Source of the DNA: Streptomyces sp. NBC_00289
GTDB lineage: Bacteria; Actinomycetota; Actinomycetes; Streptomycetales; Streptomycetaceae
Reading direction: 5' to 3'
NCBI RefSeq assembly: GCF_041435115.1
Contig: NZ_CP108049.1
Span: 1-64,000, forward strand
DNA length: 64,000 nucleotides
Below the pieces are notes generated by a model. That model was not told where the DNA came from. It did no database searches and worked only from the letters and a program-made list of their open reading frames with translations. Below are positions 40,553-47,945 of this stretch, one piece after another (within the stretch, counting starts at the first letter, position 1; each line of letters starts with the position of its first letter). Position numbers and translations under genes: made by a program.

Positions 40553-41028
40553 TGGACCGCCCAGACGAAGACGACCTGGTCGACGTCGACCTCTACGACG
40601 ACGGCAGCTTCCCGGAGTACGGCTTTCGACAAGCCCCAGGTGCCGCCGCAGTGTTCGCAGCGTTACGCGGGACCGGGCCCGTACCCGAGACGGGACTCGT
40701 GACCCGCCGCCAGCTACGCGCGCTGGGCTTGAGCCCCGGCGGCCAGAAGCCCGTGGCGGGACTCACGTGGCGCAACGGGCTGCGAAAGGCCTGGTTCTAC
40801 CGCATCGAACTGGCGGCACCGAAGCGGATTCCCACTCTGGCTCAGGAGATGGCGCTGGATCGGGCGATGGCCGCGAGGCAGACCTGCCCCACCTGCCGAA
40901 TTCGGTACTACGCGTGCCTGCCGCTGCGTACCCAAGGCCAGTGCGAACCGTGTGACAAGGGCTACCAGCCCAGTCCCGACACCGTCATGACATACCCGGC
41001 CCCGGCCACACACCGACTCGCCGCCTGA
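40552..41028 (+). CDS. RRQRL-motif zinc-binding protein
   Basis: 158 residues from ATG 40552 (TGGAGG upstream). An acidic N-terminus precedes TRRQLRALGLSPGGQKPVAG, the RRQxRxxGL motif, then a helical segment, and CPTCRIRYYACLPLRTQGQC with a further CEPC: a four-Cys zinc site. This is the Streptomyces plasmid family often named for its RRQRL motif; function unknown. It lies at the junction between the membrane-protein run and the accessory block. Confidence 0.8.
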   Translation: MDRPDEDDLVDVDLYDDGSFPEYGFRQAPGAAAVFAALRGTGPVPETGLVTRRQLRALGLSPGGQKPVAGLTWRNGLRKAWFYRIELAAPKRIPTLAQEMALDRAMAARQTCPTCRIRYYACLPLRTQGQCEPCDKGYQPSPDTVMTYPAPATHRLAA

Positions 41029-41052
41029 CCCGGCAGCGCCCCGAGCGCTGAC

Positions 41053-41107
41053 GGCTGCCTGATCCGCCCGTCCCGCCGCCCGGTGGTCCGGGCGGTGAAG
41101 GGGAGCC
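41053..41107 (+). ncRNA. candidate structured RNA element, family 1 copy C
   Basis: GGCT (41053-41056) pairs with AGCC (41104-41107). CCGCCCG (41064-41070) pairs with CGGGCGG (41089-41095). The internal loop GCCTGAT / TGAAGGGG is conserved with one change. An alternative inner hairpin CCGCCCGG/CCGGGCGG with TGGT loop (41075-41095) competes for the same strand. Confidence 0.5.
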
Positions 41108-41148
41108 GGAACACCCCGGTCACCCCACACCATCAAGGGGGAAAGCCC

Positions 41149-41901
41149 GTGATCAGCATCATCCGCCAGTCCACCCGCCGCACGTACGAGGAAGCGGTGG
41201 AGACCGCGAAGCGTGTCCCTGGCCTGGAAGGCGAACTCGCCCAGGAACGCGGCAGGGCAGACGACTTCGAGCAGAAGAACTTCAACCTGGAGCAGCTCCT
41301 GGAGGAGCGCGACGGGACGATCGAGAAGCTCCGCACCAAGCTCGACAGCCTTCGCAGGGCCAGTGACGAGATCGCCGCGCTGATGGCCACCGGCCTCTCG
41401 CCCGCGGCCGCCGGCTACCACGCCGCCCGCGTCCTGCTCGCCCACGCCGACCAGTTCCGCCTCGCCGACACGGCCGAAGGTCGCGCCGGGCTGGAAGCGA
41501 TGCGCGAGCTGACCGAGCCGCAAAAGGTGACCCTCCTCTACCGCTACCGCCGACTGCAGTCGGCCCACGCCACCGAGGCAGCAGCCAAGGCGGAGGCCGA
41601 ACGGCAGGGTGCTCCTGCTGGTGGCTGGGGGCCCGTCACCACGTACACCGAGCGCTGTGACCCTGGCGTGCTCGATCATCCCTGGACCTTCGCCACTCTC
41701 CGAGTGGACGCCGCCGCACCTTGGAGCACCCCATGGGACTTCGGCATCGTGTACGTCCTGATGAACGGCGGAGTGCCGTACGCCGCGTTCAGCGACCCGG
41801 ACGACGCGATCCGTGAGCAGGACCGCCTGGGCATCCCGCGCACCGCCGACAGCCTGATCCGCATGGAACTGGCGACGGACGACGCCACGGCCGCCGCGTA
41901 A
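41149..41901 (+). CDS. hypothetical coiled-coil protein, 250 aa
   Basis: 250 residues from GTG 41149 (GGGGGAAA upstream). Residues ~10-75 form a heptad-rich coil (ELAQERGRADDFEQKNFNLE, then EERDGTIEKLRTKLDSLRRA). The C-terminal domain (~160-250) is ordered: GPVTTYTERCDPGVLDHPWT, WDFGIVYVLMNGGVPYAAFS, REQDRLGIPRTADSLIRMEL. The structured element copy C lies 41 bases upstream, and its GTG is in frame with this gene, so a 15-codon N-terminal extension beginning VKGSRN is possible. Not recognised. Confidence 0.6.
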   Translation: MISIIRQSTRRTYEEAVETAKRVPGLEGELAQERGRADDFEQKNFNLEQLLEERDGTIEKLRTKLDSLRRASDEIAALMATGLSPAAAGYHAARVLLAHADQFRLADTAEGRAGLEAMRELTEPQKVTLLYRYRRLQSAHATEAAAKAEAERQGAPAGGWGPVTTYTERCDPGVLDHPWTFATLRVDAAAPWSTPWDFGIVYVLMNGGVPYAAFSDPDDAIREQDRLGIPRTADSLIRMELATDDATAAA

Positions 41902-41940
41902 CCCGCGCCCGCCTCATCGCCCGATCCTCCGGCACCTGAC

Positions 41941-41977
41941 GGCTGCCTGACCTACCGAGACTCCCGAAAGAGAAGCC
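41941..41977 (+). ncRNA. degenerate copy of structured element family 1
   Basis: GGCTGCCTGA is retained, with AGCC at 41974-41977, but the CCGCCCG stem is missing. It lies directly before the next gene start. Confidence 0.3.
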
Positions 41978-41982
41978 ACCTC

Positions 41983-42522
41983 ATGAGTTCTGGCCTGCTC
42001 AACCGCCGACCCACCGCGCCCGCCCCGGAGACGTGGACGCCCGAAGGCACGATCGTCCTCCAGCGCTATCGCAACGCCCTCGGACCGGCGGAGGGCGCGA
42101 TCGTCCTCGTCTACACCGCCGATACCCTCCGCTCCCGCTACGCCGTCGCCTGCCTCGGCTGCAGCTACCGCGAGGCCGGCACCGGCTCGGGATGGTTCAC
42201 GGAGAACGACGCCGGCCGCGACGCCAACGCCCACGCCACCCACTGCCGGGCGCTGAACCGCGGCGTGCCCGAGCGGCCCGATGCCGACACGGCAGAGGCC
42301 CTGATCCGCGCCCAGGTGGAGAACACGCGAGATCCCGTCAAGGCCGGCCCGGTGCACCTGGGCGACTTCCACGGTCTGCGCGTCGACCTCCAGCGCACCA
42401 CCGACTGGATCAAGCACGCCCTGTTCCGCATCGCGCAGTCCCAGCCGGACCTCCTCACCGCCACACCCGCGAGCCCCGGCGGCGGCACCCGCTTCGATGT
42501 CCAGCCCTACTCGGTCGCCTGA
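41983..42522 (+). CDS. hypothetical protein, 179 aa
   Basis: 179 residues with GAGAAG upstream of the ATG. A beta-rich centre (GAIVLVYTADTLRSRYAVAC, LGCSYREAGTGSGWF) contains CxxC-like cysteines and a later HATHCRAL, so zinc binding is possible. The C-terminus is helical (LQRTTDWIKHALFRIAQSQP). Genes of this type recur in Streptomyces plasmid accessory blocks. The next gene starts 3 bases after its stop. Not recognised. Confidence 0.6.
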   Translation: MSSGLLNRRPTAPAPETWTPEGTIVLQRYRNALGPAEGAIVLVYTADTLRSRYAVACLGCSYREAGTGSGWFTENDAGRDANAHATHCRALNRGVPERPDADTAEALIRAQVENTRDPVKAGPVHLGDFHGLRVDLQRTTDWIKHALFRIAQSQPDLLTATPASPGGGTRFDVQPYSVA

Positions 42523-42525
42523 GCC

Positions 42526-42810
42526 GTGCGCGCCCGAACTGCTCTGCTACTCGCGGCCGTCGTACCGCTCACGGTCACGGCGGGCGCCGTCGCGCTCAAG
42601 GCCGGCGCCTGGAGACTGAACATCTCCCGGCACGTCATCCGTCTCCACCCCAGGCCCCGACCGGGCTGCCCGGACTGCCGGGGCGAGGGCGGCTGGTGGT
42701 CCGAGGGCCCGTACCCGGGCGGCGAGCTGTGCTGGTGCTGGGACCGCCCCGTGCGCACCTTCCGGCTCCTGCCGGTCCGGGACCCCTGGCCGGACGAACC
42801 GCCGTTCTGA
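42526..42810 (+). CDS. small membrane-anchored Cys protein, 94 aa
   Basis: 94 residues from GTG 42526. An N-terminal hydrophobic helix (~3-25, ARTALLLAAVVPLTVTAGAV) is followed by basic residues and a cytoplasm- or wall-facing module with CPDCRGEGGWWSEG and CWCWDRPV, probably a zinc ribbon. It may be a membrane-tethered zinc ribbon. A strong terminator hairpin follows. Not recognised. Confidence 0.55.
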   Translation: MRARTALLLAAVVPLTVTAGAVALKAGAWRLNISRHVIRLHPRPRPGCPDCRGEGGWWSEGPYPGGELCWCWDRPVRTFRLLPVRDPWPDEPPF

Positions 42811-42835
42811 CACCCCGACGCACCGAAGCCACCCT

Positions 42836-42864
42836 GGGCGGCCCGCTCACCACGCGGGCCGCCC
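42836..42864 (+). terminator. hairpin terminator
   Basis: GGGCGGCCCGC (42836-42846) pairs with GCGGGCCGCCC (42854-42864), followed by CCCTT. Confidence 0.75.
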
Positions 42865-42894
42865 CCTTCACGTTCCGCAAGGAGGACCCCGCCC

Positions 42895-43359
42895 ATGACG
42901 ACCATCACGGTCCCCACCTCCGTGACCGACAAGAACCTGGACTCCGCCTGTGCCGCCGTCGTCAACGAGATCGGACGCACGGACGGCAAGTCGTCCTTAC
43001 TGCTCGCCTTCAACGGTGCCGTCCTCGCCGGCCTCGCATCCGTCGCCGACAAGGACCTGCCGACCGCGGCCAAGGTCTTCGGCGCTCTCGCCGTCCTCGC
43101 CCTGGGCGCGGCCGCCGTGCTGCTGCTCCTGGTCGTGAGGCCCCGTTTGCGCGGCGACGACAAAGCGTCCTTCCCCTACTGGGCACGCCTGGACGAAGAC
43201 GAGATCCGCGCCTGCATGGACAGGGACACCCGGGCCGCCCGCCTCCGGGTCCTGTCCACCCTCGCCGTACGGAAGTTCACCCACCTGCGGCGCGCGGTCG
43301 ACCTGTCGCTCGCCGCCCTGGTCCTGCTCGCGCTGGCCGCCGCCGGCCTCGCGCTGTGA
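42895..43359 (+). CDS. Pycsar-TM-like (DUF5706) membrane protein
   Basis: 154 residues with AAGGAGG upstream of the ATG. The N-terminal amphipathic helix and GRTDGKSSLLLAFNGAVLAG match the xDxKAxxLLAFNG signature of the DUF5706 family (Pycsar effector transmembrane proteins). Hydrophobic segments lie at about 34-48, 58-80 and 132-154 (AVLALGAAAVLLLLVV, DLSLAALVLLALAAAGLAL). Such effectors damage the membrane when a uridylate or cytidylate cyclase signals phage infection. No cyclase gene is adjacent; the nearest nucleotide-cyclase-like gene is the degenerate GGDEF protein 2.2 kb downstream. It may be an orphan effector or serve another membrane role. Confidence 0.7.
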   Translation: MTTITVPTSVTDKNLDSACAAVVNEIGRTDGKSSLLLAFNGAVLAGLASVADKDLPTAAKVFGALAVLALGAAAVLLLLVVRPRLRGDDKASFPYWARLDEDEIRACMDRDTRAARLRVLSTLAVRKFTHLRRAVDLSLAALVLLALAAAGLAL

Positions 43360-43712
43360 CGGCGGCCTTGGTGACCCGCACACGTCTGGAACGCGTCCGT
43401 GCCTCGGTCGGAATTGCCTCCCTGGCCCTTCAACAGATCCAGGACGACCTCACCGCCGACGACGTCGACCAGGAGGAGCTCGCCGCGATCCTGCGCGAGC
43501 TCATCGAGGACACCGACCCGCCCGGCGGATTCATGGCCGCCGTCGCGCAGCTGCTCACCGCCGCCGCGAAGCGAGCCGAGCAGATCGAGCCCGACCGCGA
43601 CGGCGACGCCTCGTGCCCGCTGCACGAGGCCGCCGCCCTCGTCACCGACGACGCCGGGCAGCGACTCATCTGGGCTGCCAACTCCCTCCACCCGCAAGGA
43701 GACTTCGAATGA
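43356..43712 (+). CDS. hypothetical helical protein, 118 aa
   Basis: 118 residues from GTG 43356, overlapping the Pycsar-TM-like gene by GTGA (GTG 43371 is an alternative). Helices SVGIASLALQQIQDDLTADD, QEELAAILRELIEDTDPPGG and AAVAQLLTAAAKRAEQIEPD suggest a compact helical protein; it has one Cys. The stop overlaps the kinase start as ATGA. The three genes 42895-44668 are therefore one coupled unit. Not recognised. Confidence 0.6.
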   Translation: MTAALVTRTRLERVRASVGIASLALQQIQDDLTADDVDQEELAAILRELIEDTDPPGGFMAAVAQLLTAAAKRAEQIEPDRDGDASCPLHEAAALVTDDAGQRLIWAANSLHPQGDFE

Positions 43713-44668
43713 CCGCGCCGATGCCGCAGTACCCGGAGCTGCCGGACAACGCCCTGATCGTGCTGATCGGCGCGTCCGGAGCGGGGAAGACGACGCTGGC
43801 TGGCACCTGGCCCGTCTCCCAGGTCCTCTCGCTCGATGGCCTGCGCGGCGTGATCAGCGACGACCCGGGCTGCCAGGACGCCACGCACGACGCCGCCGAC
43901 GTCCTCAAGCTCATCCTGGAACGCAGGATGGCCCGGAAGCTGAACACGGTGATCGACGCGACCAATCTCGAACAGCCGGTACGGGTCGAACTGGTCATGG
44001 CCGCGAAGCGGCACGGGATGCCGACCATCGCGGTCATCGTCGCGACGCCGCTCTCGCTCTGCCTCGCCCGGCAGGACGGCCGCCCGGACAACCGGCGCGT
44101 GCCCGAGGACACCGTCCGCACCCAGCACAAGGCCATGACCTACTCCCACCAGGGCCTGGCCACCGAGGGGTTCAACACCATCGTGTTCGCCGAATCCCTG
44201 TACCGGCTGGAGCCGCACCTGCGCCGCCTGAGCGAGGCCCGCAGCGCCGACCTCGGACTGGACGGCGGCGACGGCCTGGGCGATCTGCTCCTGCCCCGCC
44301 GCATCTTCGGCCCGGAGATCCTGCCCATGTGGCGGTGGAAGGACGGCTCCGACGTCGCGGCCGGCGACCGGGTCGCGGAGATCCGCCTCGGTCAGCAGTA
44401 CCTCACCCTCGCCCTGCGCACGGACGTCGACGGTGAAGGCGACATCGGGTTCGACGTCATGGTGCCCTGCCCGTTCGACCCCGAGTGCGGCGGCTACGCG
44501 TGGGCGCCGGCCTTCAGCATCAACTGCCTCCACCGTGCGCTCACCGGCGAGCTGGACAGCCACGAGGACGTCGTCTGCACCGCCCACGGTGGCTGGGACG
44601 ACGTCGACCAGGAGGCCGACGACCACGCACGGGAGGCACTCCGCGAAGCAGCCGAGAGCCTGGGATGA
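43709..44668 (+). CDS. P-loop kinase (AAA_33 / polynucleotide-kinase-like) with C-terminal domain
   Basis: 319 residues. Walker A is LIGASGAGKTTLAG (near residue 20). The KTVI-type strand NTVIDATNLEQPVRVELVMA matches Pnkp/AAA_33 kinases, in which DATN and the following Arg bind substrate. RQDGRPDNRRVPEDTV forms the lid. The C-terminal ~110 residues (from about 210) have CPFDPECGGYAW and later conserved acidic residues, unlike short kinases. The likely reaction is phosphorylation of a nucleic acid 5' end or a small molecule; the substrate is unknown. It is coupled by ATGA to the preceding gene. Confidence 0.75.
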   Translation: MTAPMPQYPELPDNALIVLIGASGAGKTTLAGTWPVSQVLSLDGLRGVISDDPGCQDATHDAADVLKLILERRMARKLNTVIDATNLEQPVRVELVMAAKRHGMPTIAVIVATPLSLCLARQDGRPDNRRVPEDTVRTQHKAMTYSHQGLATEGFNTIVFAESLYRLEPHLRRLSEARSADLGLDGGDGLGDLLLPRRIFGPEILPMWRWKDGSDVAAGDRVAEIRLGQQYLTLALRTDVDGEGDIGFDVMVPCPFDPECGGYAWAPAFSINCLHRALTGELDSHEDVVCTAHGGWDDVDQEADDHAREALREAAESLG

Positions 44669-44706
44669 CCTTCCGGCGGCCCATCACCATCCGGTTCGAC
44701 TTCTGA
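44665..44706 (+). CDS. possible 13-residue coupled peptide
   Basis: MTFRRPITIRFDF opens at an ATGA overlap with the kinase stop and ends 10 bases before the next GTG start, across whose GAGGAGG it terminates. It may couple translation of kinase and downstream gene, or be accidental. Confidence 0.25.
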   Translation: MTFRRPITIRFDF

Positions 44707-44716
44707 GGAGGTCCTC

Positions 44717-45037
44717 GTGACCGCTCCCGCCCAGCACATCACCGTCAAGGTCGACATGTTCTCCGCGCTGACCATGTGCTTCACCGCGGACCTCGCCGCG
44801 ATCCTCGGTGAGGAACCGCCACGCTGCATCACCGCGACCGGCTTCATCGACATGGTGGAGCGCGCCATGCACGTCTTCGGCGCAGCGAACCGCGACCACC
44901 TGCAGCGCGCCAGCGAGGAACTGGACTACGCGGTCGGCCATCTCACCGAGGCGCTGACCCTCACCGGCAGCGACAAGCGCGATCGGCTGGCGAGGGCGCG
45001 CACGCATCTGCGGTACGCCATCGAAACAACCCGCTGA
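44717..45037 (+). CDS. hypothetical protein, 106 aa
   Basis: 106 residues from GTG 44717 with GAGGAGG 6 bases upstream. VTAPAQHITVKVDMFSALTM starts a probable beta-alpha fold. HLQRASEELDYAVGHLTEAL and DKRDRLARARTHLRYAIETT are helices. Two Cys (TMCFTADL, RCITATG). Soluble, slightly basic C-terminus. It precedes a terminator hairpin at 45065-45100. Not recognised. Confidence 0.6.
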   Translation: MTAPAQHITVKVDMFSALTMCFTADLAAILGEEPPRCITATGFIDMVERAMHVFGAANRDHLQRASEELDYAVGHLTEALTLTGSDKRDRLARARTHLRYAIETTR

Positions 45038-45064
45038 ATCCCCGTGTGCTGAGCGCACTCTGTG

Positions 45065-45100
45065 CCGCCCCGGACCCCGCAACCGCTGGGGCCGGGGCGG
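45065..45100 (+). terminator. hairpin terminator
   Basis: CCGCCCCGG (45065-45073) pairs with CCGGGGCGG (45092-45100). Confidence 0.65.
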
Positions 45101-45138
45101 TCGCAGTGGCCCCTCAACCACGAGAGGAGTTGGACGTC

Positions 45139-45441
45139 ATGCCCCTGCCCTTCTTCGAGGTCGACGTCCCGATCAAGAGCACCGACCAGCCCGACCGGCG
45201 CGGTGTGCACGTCTTCACCGGACCCGCCGACAGCCGCTCTTCAGCCGTCCGGATCGCGCACGAGGTCTACGACGCGGCACGCGCCGCGCAGGAGGCCGGA
45301 CTCGAGATTCCCGGCAAGCGGCCGGACGGCTGGGGAGCACGCGGCTACCGGCCCGGCTGGGAGCCCGACTGGCTCTCCGCCACGGCTGGCCGCTGGAACG
45401 ACCCGTACAGCTGGCTCCGCGTCAGCGACTTCGACCTGTAG
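45139..45441 (+). CDS. hypothetical protein, 100 aa
   Basis: 100 residues with GAGAGGAG upstream of the ATG. The N-terminus PLPFFEVDVPIKSTDQPDRR and VHVFTGPADSRSSAVRIAHE suggest a small alpha/beta fold. The C-terminus is Trp/Gly-rich (GWGARGYRPGWEPDWLSATA, then WNDPYSWLRVSDFDL). No Cys. Genes like this recur in Streptomyces plasmids; no function known. Terminator-type hairpins lie on both sides. Confidence 0.6.
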   Translation: MPLPFFEVDVPIKSTDQPDRRGVHVFTGPADSRSSAVRIAHEVYDAARAAQEAGLEIPGKRPDGWGARGYRPGWEPDWLSATAGRWNDPYSWLRVSDFDL

Positions 45442-45447
45442 CTCCGC

Positions 45448-45492
45448 CCCGGGACAGCCGCTCTGCTTGGCGGCTTCGACGGCTGCCCCGGG
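45448..45492 (+). terminator. hairpin terminator
   Basis: CCCGGGACAGCCG (45448-45460) pairs, with one bulge, with CGGCTGCCCCGGG (45480-45492). Confidence 0.65.
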
Positions 45493-45532
45493 CCCAACCC
45501 AACCCGTACGAGACGAGAGGGAGATCCTCATT

Positions 45533-46225
45533 ATGGGCTCAGCCCTGCGCGTGCAGGCCTTGTTTGGGCAGCGCGCACTCTTACTGACCACCGCCGCGGT
45601 TCCGTTGACCGGATGGACCGTGCACGCCATCGCGTTGCACCGGCGTCTGGCGTCGGCCCGCCGTGACCCGCTCACCGGTCTGCACGCCCGTCCCGGCTAC
45701 GTCCAGCACGCGACCCGTCGCCTGAACCGCCACGGCGACAAGGCGATGCTCGTGTTCCTGGACATGGTGGGCTTCAAGGCCGTCAACGATCGCCTTGGGC
45801 ACGACACCGGCAACGCGCTGATCGTTGCCGTCGCTGAACGACTGGAGCAGTGGGTCGGCGACGACGGGATCGCCGCGCGCCTGCACGGTGACGAGCTCGC
45901 CGCCGTCCTCACCTGCCCCGCGGCCGACCGCGCTCAGCGCCTGGAGCAGCTGCACTACCTGCTCCACCAGCCCGTTGACATCGACGGCCAGGCGGTCGAC
46001 GTCGCGGTTTCCATCGGCGCGTCCAGCCCCAGCGACCTCCACTCCCGTGACTACACCTACGTGCTCCGCGGAGCCGAGGGCGCGATGTACGAGCACAAGC
46101 GGGAGCGCACCGGCCTGTACCGCATCGCCACCCCGAAGCACGCCGACGAGCCGACCGTCAACGGTCGGCGCCTCGGGCGTACGGGCACCACCGCCCACCC
46201 CCTCGCTGCGGAGGACTCGCGATGA
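45533..46225 (+). CDS. GGDEF-domain protein with degenerate active-site motif
   Basis: 230 residues with AGAGGGAG upstream of the ATG. A short N-terminal hydrophobic segment (~14-30, LLLTTAAVPLTGWTVHAIAL) precedes the GGDEF domain: RRDPLTGLHARPGYV, VFLDMVGFKAVNDRLGHDTG, then LHGDELAAVL in place of GGDEF, and VAVSIGAS. The signature is HGDEL, so the first Gly is His and the final Phe is Leu. Activity as a diguanylate cyclase is doubtful but not excluded, since the catalytic Asp/Glu pair is kept. The stop overlaps the ASCH gene by ATGA. Confidence 0.85.
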   Translation: MGSALRVQALFGQRALLLTTAAVPLTGWTVHAIALHRRLASARRDPLTGLHARPGYVQHATRRLNRHGDKAMLVFLDMVGFKAVNDRLGHDTGNALIVAVAERLEQWVGDDGIAARLHGDELAAVLTCPAADRAQRLEQLHYLLHQPVDIDGQAVDVAVSIGASSPSDLHSRDYTYVLRGAEGAMYEHKRERTGLYRIATPKHADEPTVNGRRLGRTGTTAHPLAAEDSR

Positions 46226-46869
46226 CCCTCTCCCCCGTCGTGGACACCGCCCTGCTGGCCCGGCTGTCCCGCGAGGCCGTCCCCACCGGCGAGTACTTCC
46301 GCACCCGCACCCCGGTCGGGTCGCTGCCGCTGACCCCCCAGCAGCAGCGCACCAACTTCGAGGTGCTCGCCACGGTCTCCAGCCGTCCCCAGACCGCGCC
46401 GGATCACGACCTCACCCCGATCCGGTGCCTGACGGTCCGGCCGCCCTGGTCGGACCTGATCGCCCTCGAGGACGACCAGGTCGCCAAGCGCATCGAGAAC
46501 AGGGTGTGGAGCACCCGGTGGCGCGGCACCCTGCTCATCCACGCCGGATCCGAGGTCGACCTTCGGGCCCTGGCCTTGGACGCCGTCCGGGAGACGCTGG
46601 ACGGCGCCTACGAGCTGGTGCGCGGTGCGGTGGTCGCCGTCGCCGACCTCGCGGGCATCCACGCCGACGACGGCGAGTGCACGCGCTGGTCCCAACAGGG
46701 CTGCTTCCACTGGGAGCTGGCCCGGGTGCAGCGGCTGACCACACCCGTTCCGGCCCGCGGCTCCCAGCGTCTGTGGAAGCCAACGCCGAATCTGCTGCGG
46801 CGGATCACCGATGCGAACCCGCACCTGAGCGGTCGGCTCGCCGACACGAACGCGGGGGCCGGCGCATGA
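46222..46869 (+). CDS. ASCH-domain protein
   Basis: 215 residues, coupled by ATGA on both sides. The ASCH core runs from ~66: IRCLTVRPPWSDLIALEDDQ, KRIENRVWSTRWRGTLLIHA, GAVVAVADLAGIHADDGECT and GCFHWELARVQRLTTPVPAR. ASCH domains share the PUA-like fold and bind or process RNA or modified nucleosides. The conserved LxVRPPW, ENRxW and IHAG motifs are intact. It lies between the GGDEF-like protein and an ECF sigma factor in one coupled operon, so it may be part of a regulatory unit. Confidence 0.8.
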   Translation: MTLSPVVDTALLARLSREAVPTGEYFRTRTPVGSLPLTPQQQRTNFEVLATVSSRPQTAPDHDLTPIRCLTVRPPWSDLIALEDDQVAKRIENRVWSTRWRGTLLIHAGSEVDLRALALDAVRETLDGAYELVRGAVVAVADLAGIHADDGECTRWSQQGCFHWELARVQRLTTPVPARGSQRLWKPTPNLLRRITDANPHLSGRLADTNAGAGA

Positions 46870-47945
46870 CTGCCACAGACACGACGACACGGAAGACCTC
46901 CGAGGCGGAGGAGCCGGTGACCGCCATCGTCGATCGGGCCCGCGGCGGCGACCGCGAGGCGTTCGGTGTCCTGTACGTCCGCTACCGGCCGCAGATCTAC
47001 ACCTACCTGCTGCGTCGCACCCACGACCAGCAGCTGAGTGAGGACCTCACCAGTGACGTGTTCGTCCGGGCCCTGGCCCGGATCGGCGCGTTCACCTGGC
47101 GCGGCAGCGACTTCGGGGCCTGGCTGGCCACGATCGCCCGCAACCGGCTGCTCGATCACTACAAGAGCGCCCGGCACCGACGGGAAGTCCCCACGGGCGA
47201 CATGTACGACCAGGACCTGGCCGTCGGCGACATCGGCGAACAGGTCAGCGAGTACCTGGCCCGGACCGACGTCCTCACCGAACTCCGCAAGGCCCTGGCC
47301 GGGCTGACCCCCGACCAGTGGGAGTGCCTGTGGCTGCGCTACTGGCACGACCTGCCGTTCAGCGAGATCGGCGAGCACATGGACCGCAGCGTGCAAGCGG
47401 CCAAGATGCTCAAGGAACGCGCGCTGCAGAACCTGAGCGCCCCGGAGATCAAAGCCGCGCTGCTTCACGCCGCCTCCAGCTCCCGCACCAGCTCCCCCTC
47501 GAAGGCATGCGCCGCCCCGCAGACCTCCCCGCGTGTCCCGTCGCCGCGACGGCCCACGCCCTCCGACCATCTGGACTCTGGAAGGACCCGCCCCATGGCG
47601 ACCGACGCCATGCCCGCCACGCTCACCCCGCTCACGGCCAGCCAGGCCGTGGCGCTGGTCCTGCTGCGCGAGGGCTACCGCGAACGCAGCATCACCCAGC
47701 GCACCGACATCGCCGACGACACCCTGTACCGGCTCGCCGCCGCCCACGGCATCACCGCCCCGCACGGCACGGTCGAAGGCCACCGCTGCCACGAGGCCGC
47801 CGGCACCGAGCCGTGCGACGGATGCAGCCTCGCCGACGCCCGCGAACAGGCCCGCACACGAGCCCGGCACCGCAGGTCCGTCAGCTCCCTGCCGCGTGCA
47901 CTGCGCCGCCAGGCCACCGGACGCAGGAGGAGGGCGACACGATGA
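46866..47945 (+). CDS. ECF-type sigma factor fused to HTH/Cys C-terminal module
   Basis: 359 residues. Region 2 is visible at about 20-100 (GDREAFGVLYVRYRPQIYTY, DVFVRALARIGAF, FGAWLATIARNRLLDHYKSA). Region 4 is at ~140-190 (LRKALAGLTPDQWECLWLRY, FSEIGEHMDRSVQAAKMLKE). After a Ser/Pro linker the same frame continues from ~244 into LTASQAVALVLLREGYRERS, an HTH-like unit, and HRCHEAAGTEPCDGCSLADA, a three- to four-Cys/His cluster. An internal ATG at 47595 with GGAAGGAC upstream could start the C-terminal part as a separate 116-residue protein. It is coupled to the ASCH gene by ATGA and to the next gene by ATGATG. Confidence 0.8.
   Translation: MTATDTTTRKTSEAEEPVTAIVDRARGGDREAFGVLYVRYRPQIYTYLLRRTHDQQLSEDLTSDVFVRALARIGAFTWRGSDFGAWLATIARNRLLDHYKSARHRREVPTGDMYDQDLAVGDIGEQVSEYLARTDVLTELRKALAGLTPDQWECLWLRYWHDLPFSEIGEHMDRSVQAAKMLKERALQNLSAPEIKAALLHAASSSRTSSPSKACAAPQTSPRVPSPRRPTPSDHLDSGRTRPMATDAMPATLTPLTASQAVALVLLREGYRERSITQRTDIADDTLYRLAAAHGITAPHGTVEGHRCHEAAGTEPCDGCSLADAREQARTRARHRRSVSSLPRALRRQATGRRRRATR

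Noticed and set aside
42895..46225. complete Pycsar system (cyclase plus effector)
   Set aside because: The only cyclase-fold gene is a degenerate GGDEF protein 2.2 kb away, not a class III/Pycsar cyclase.
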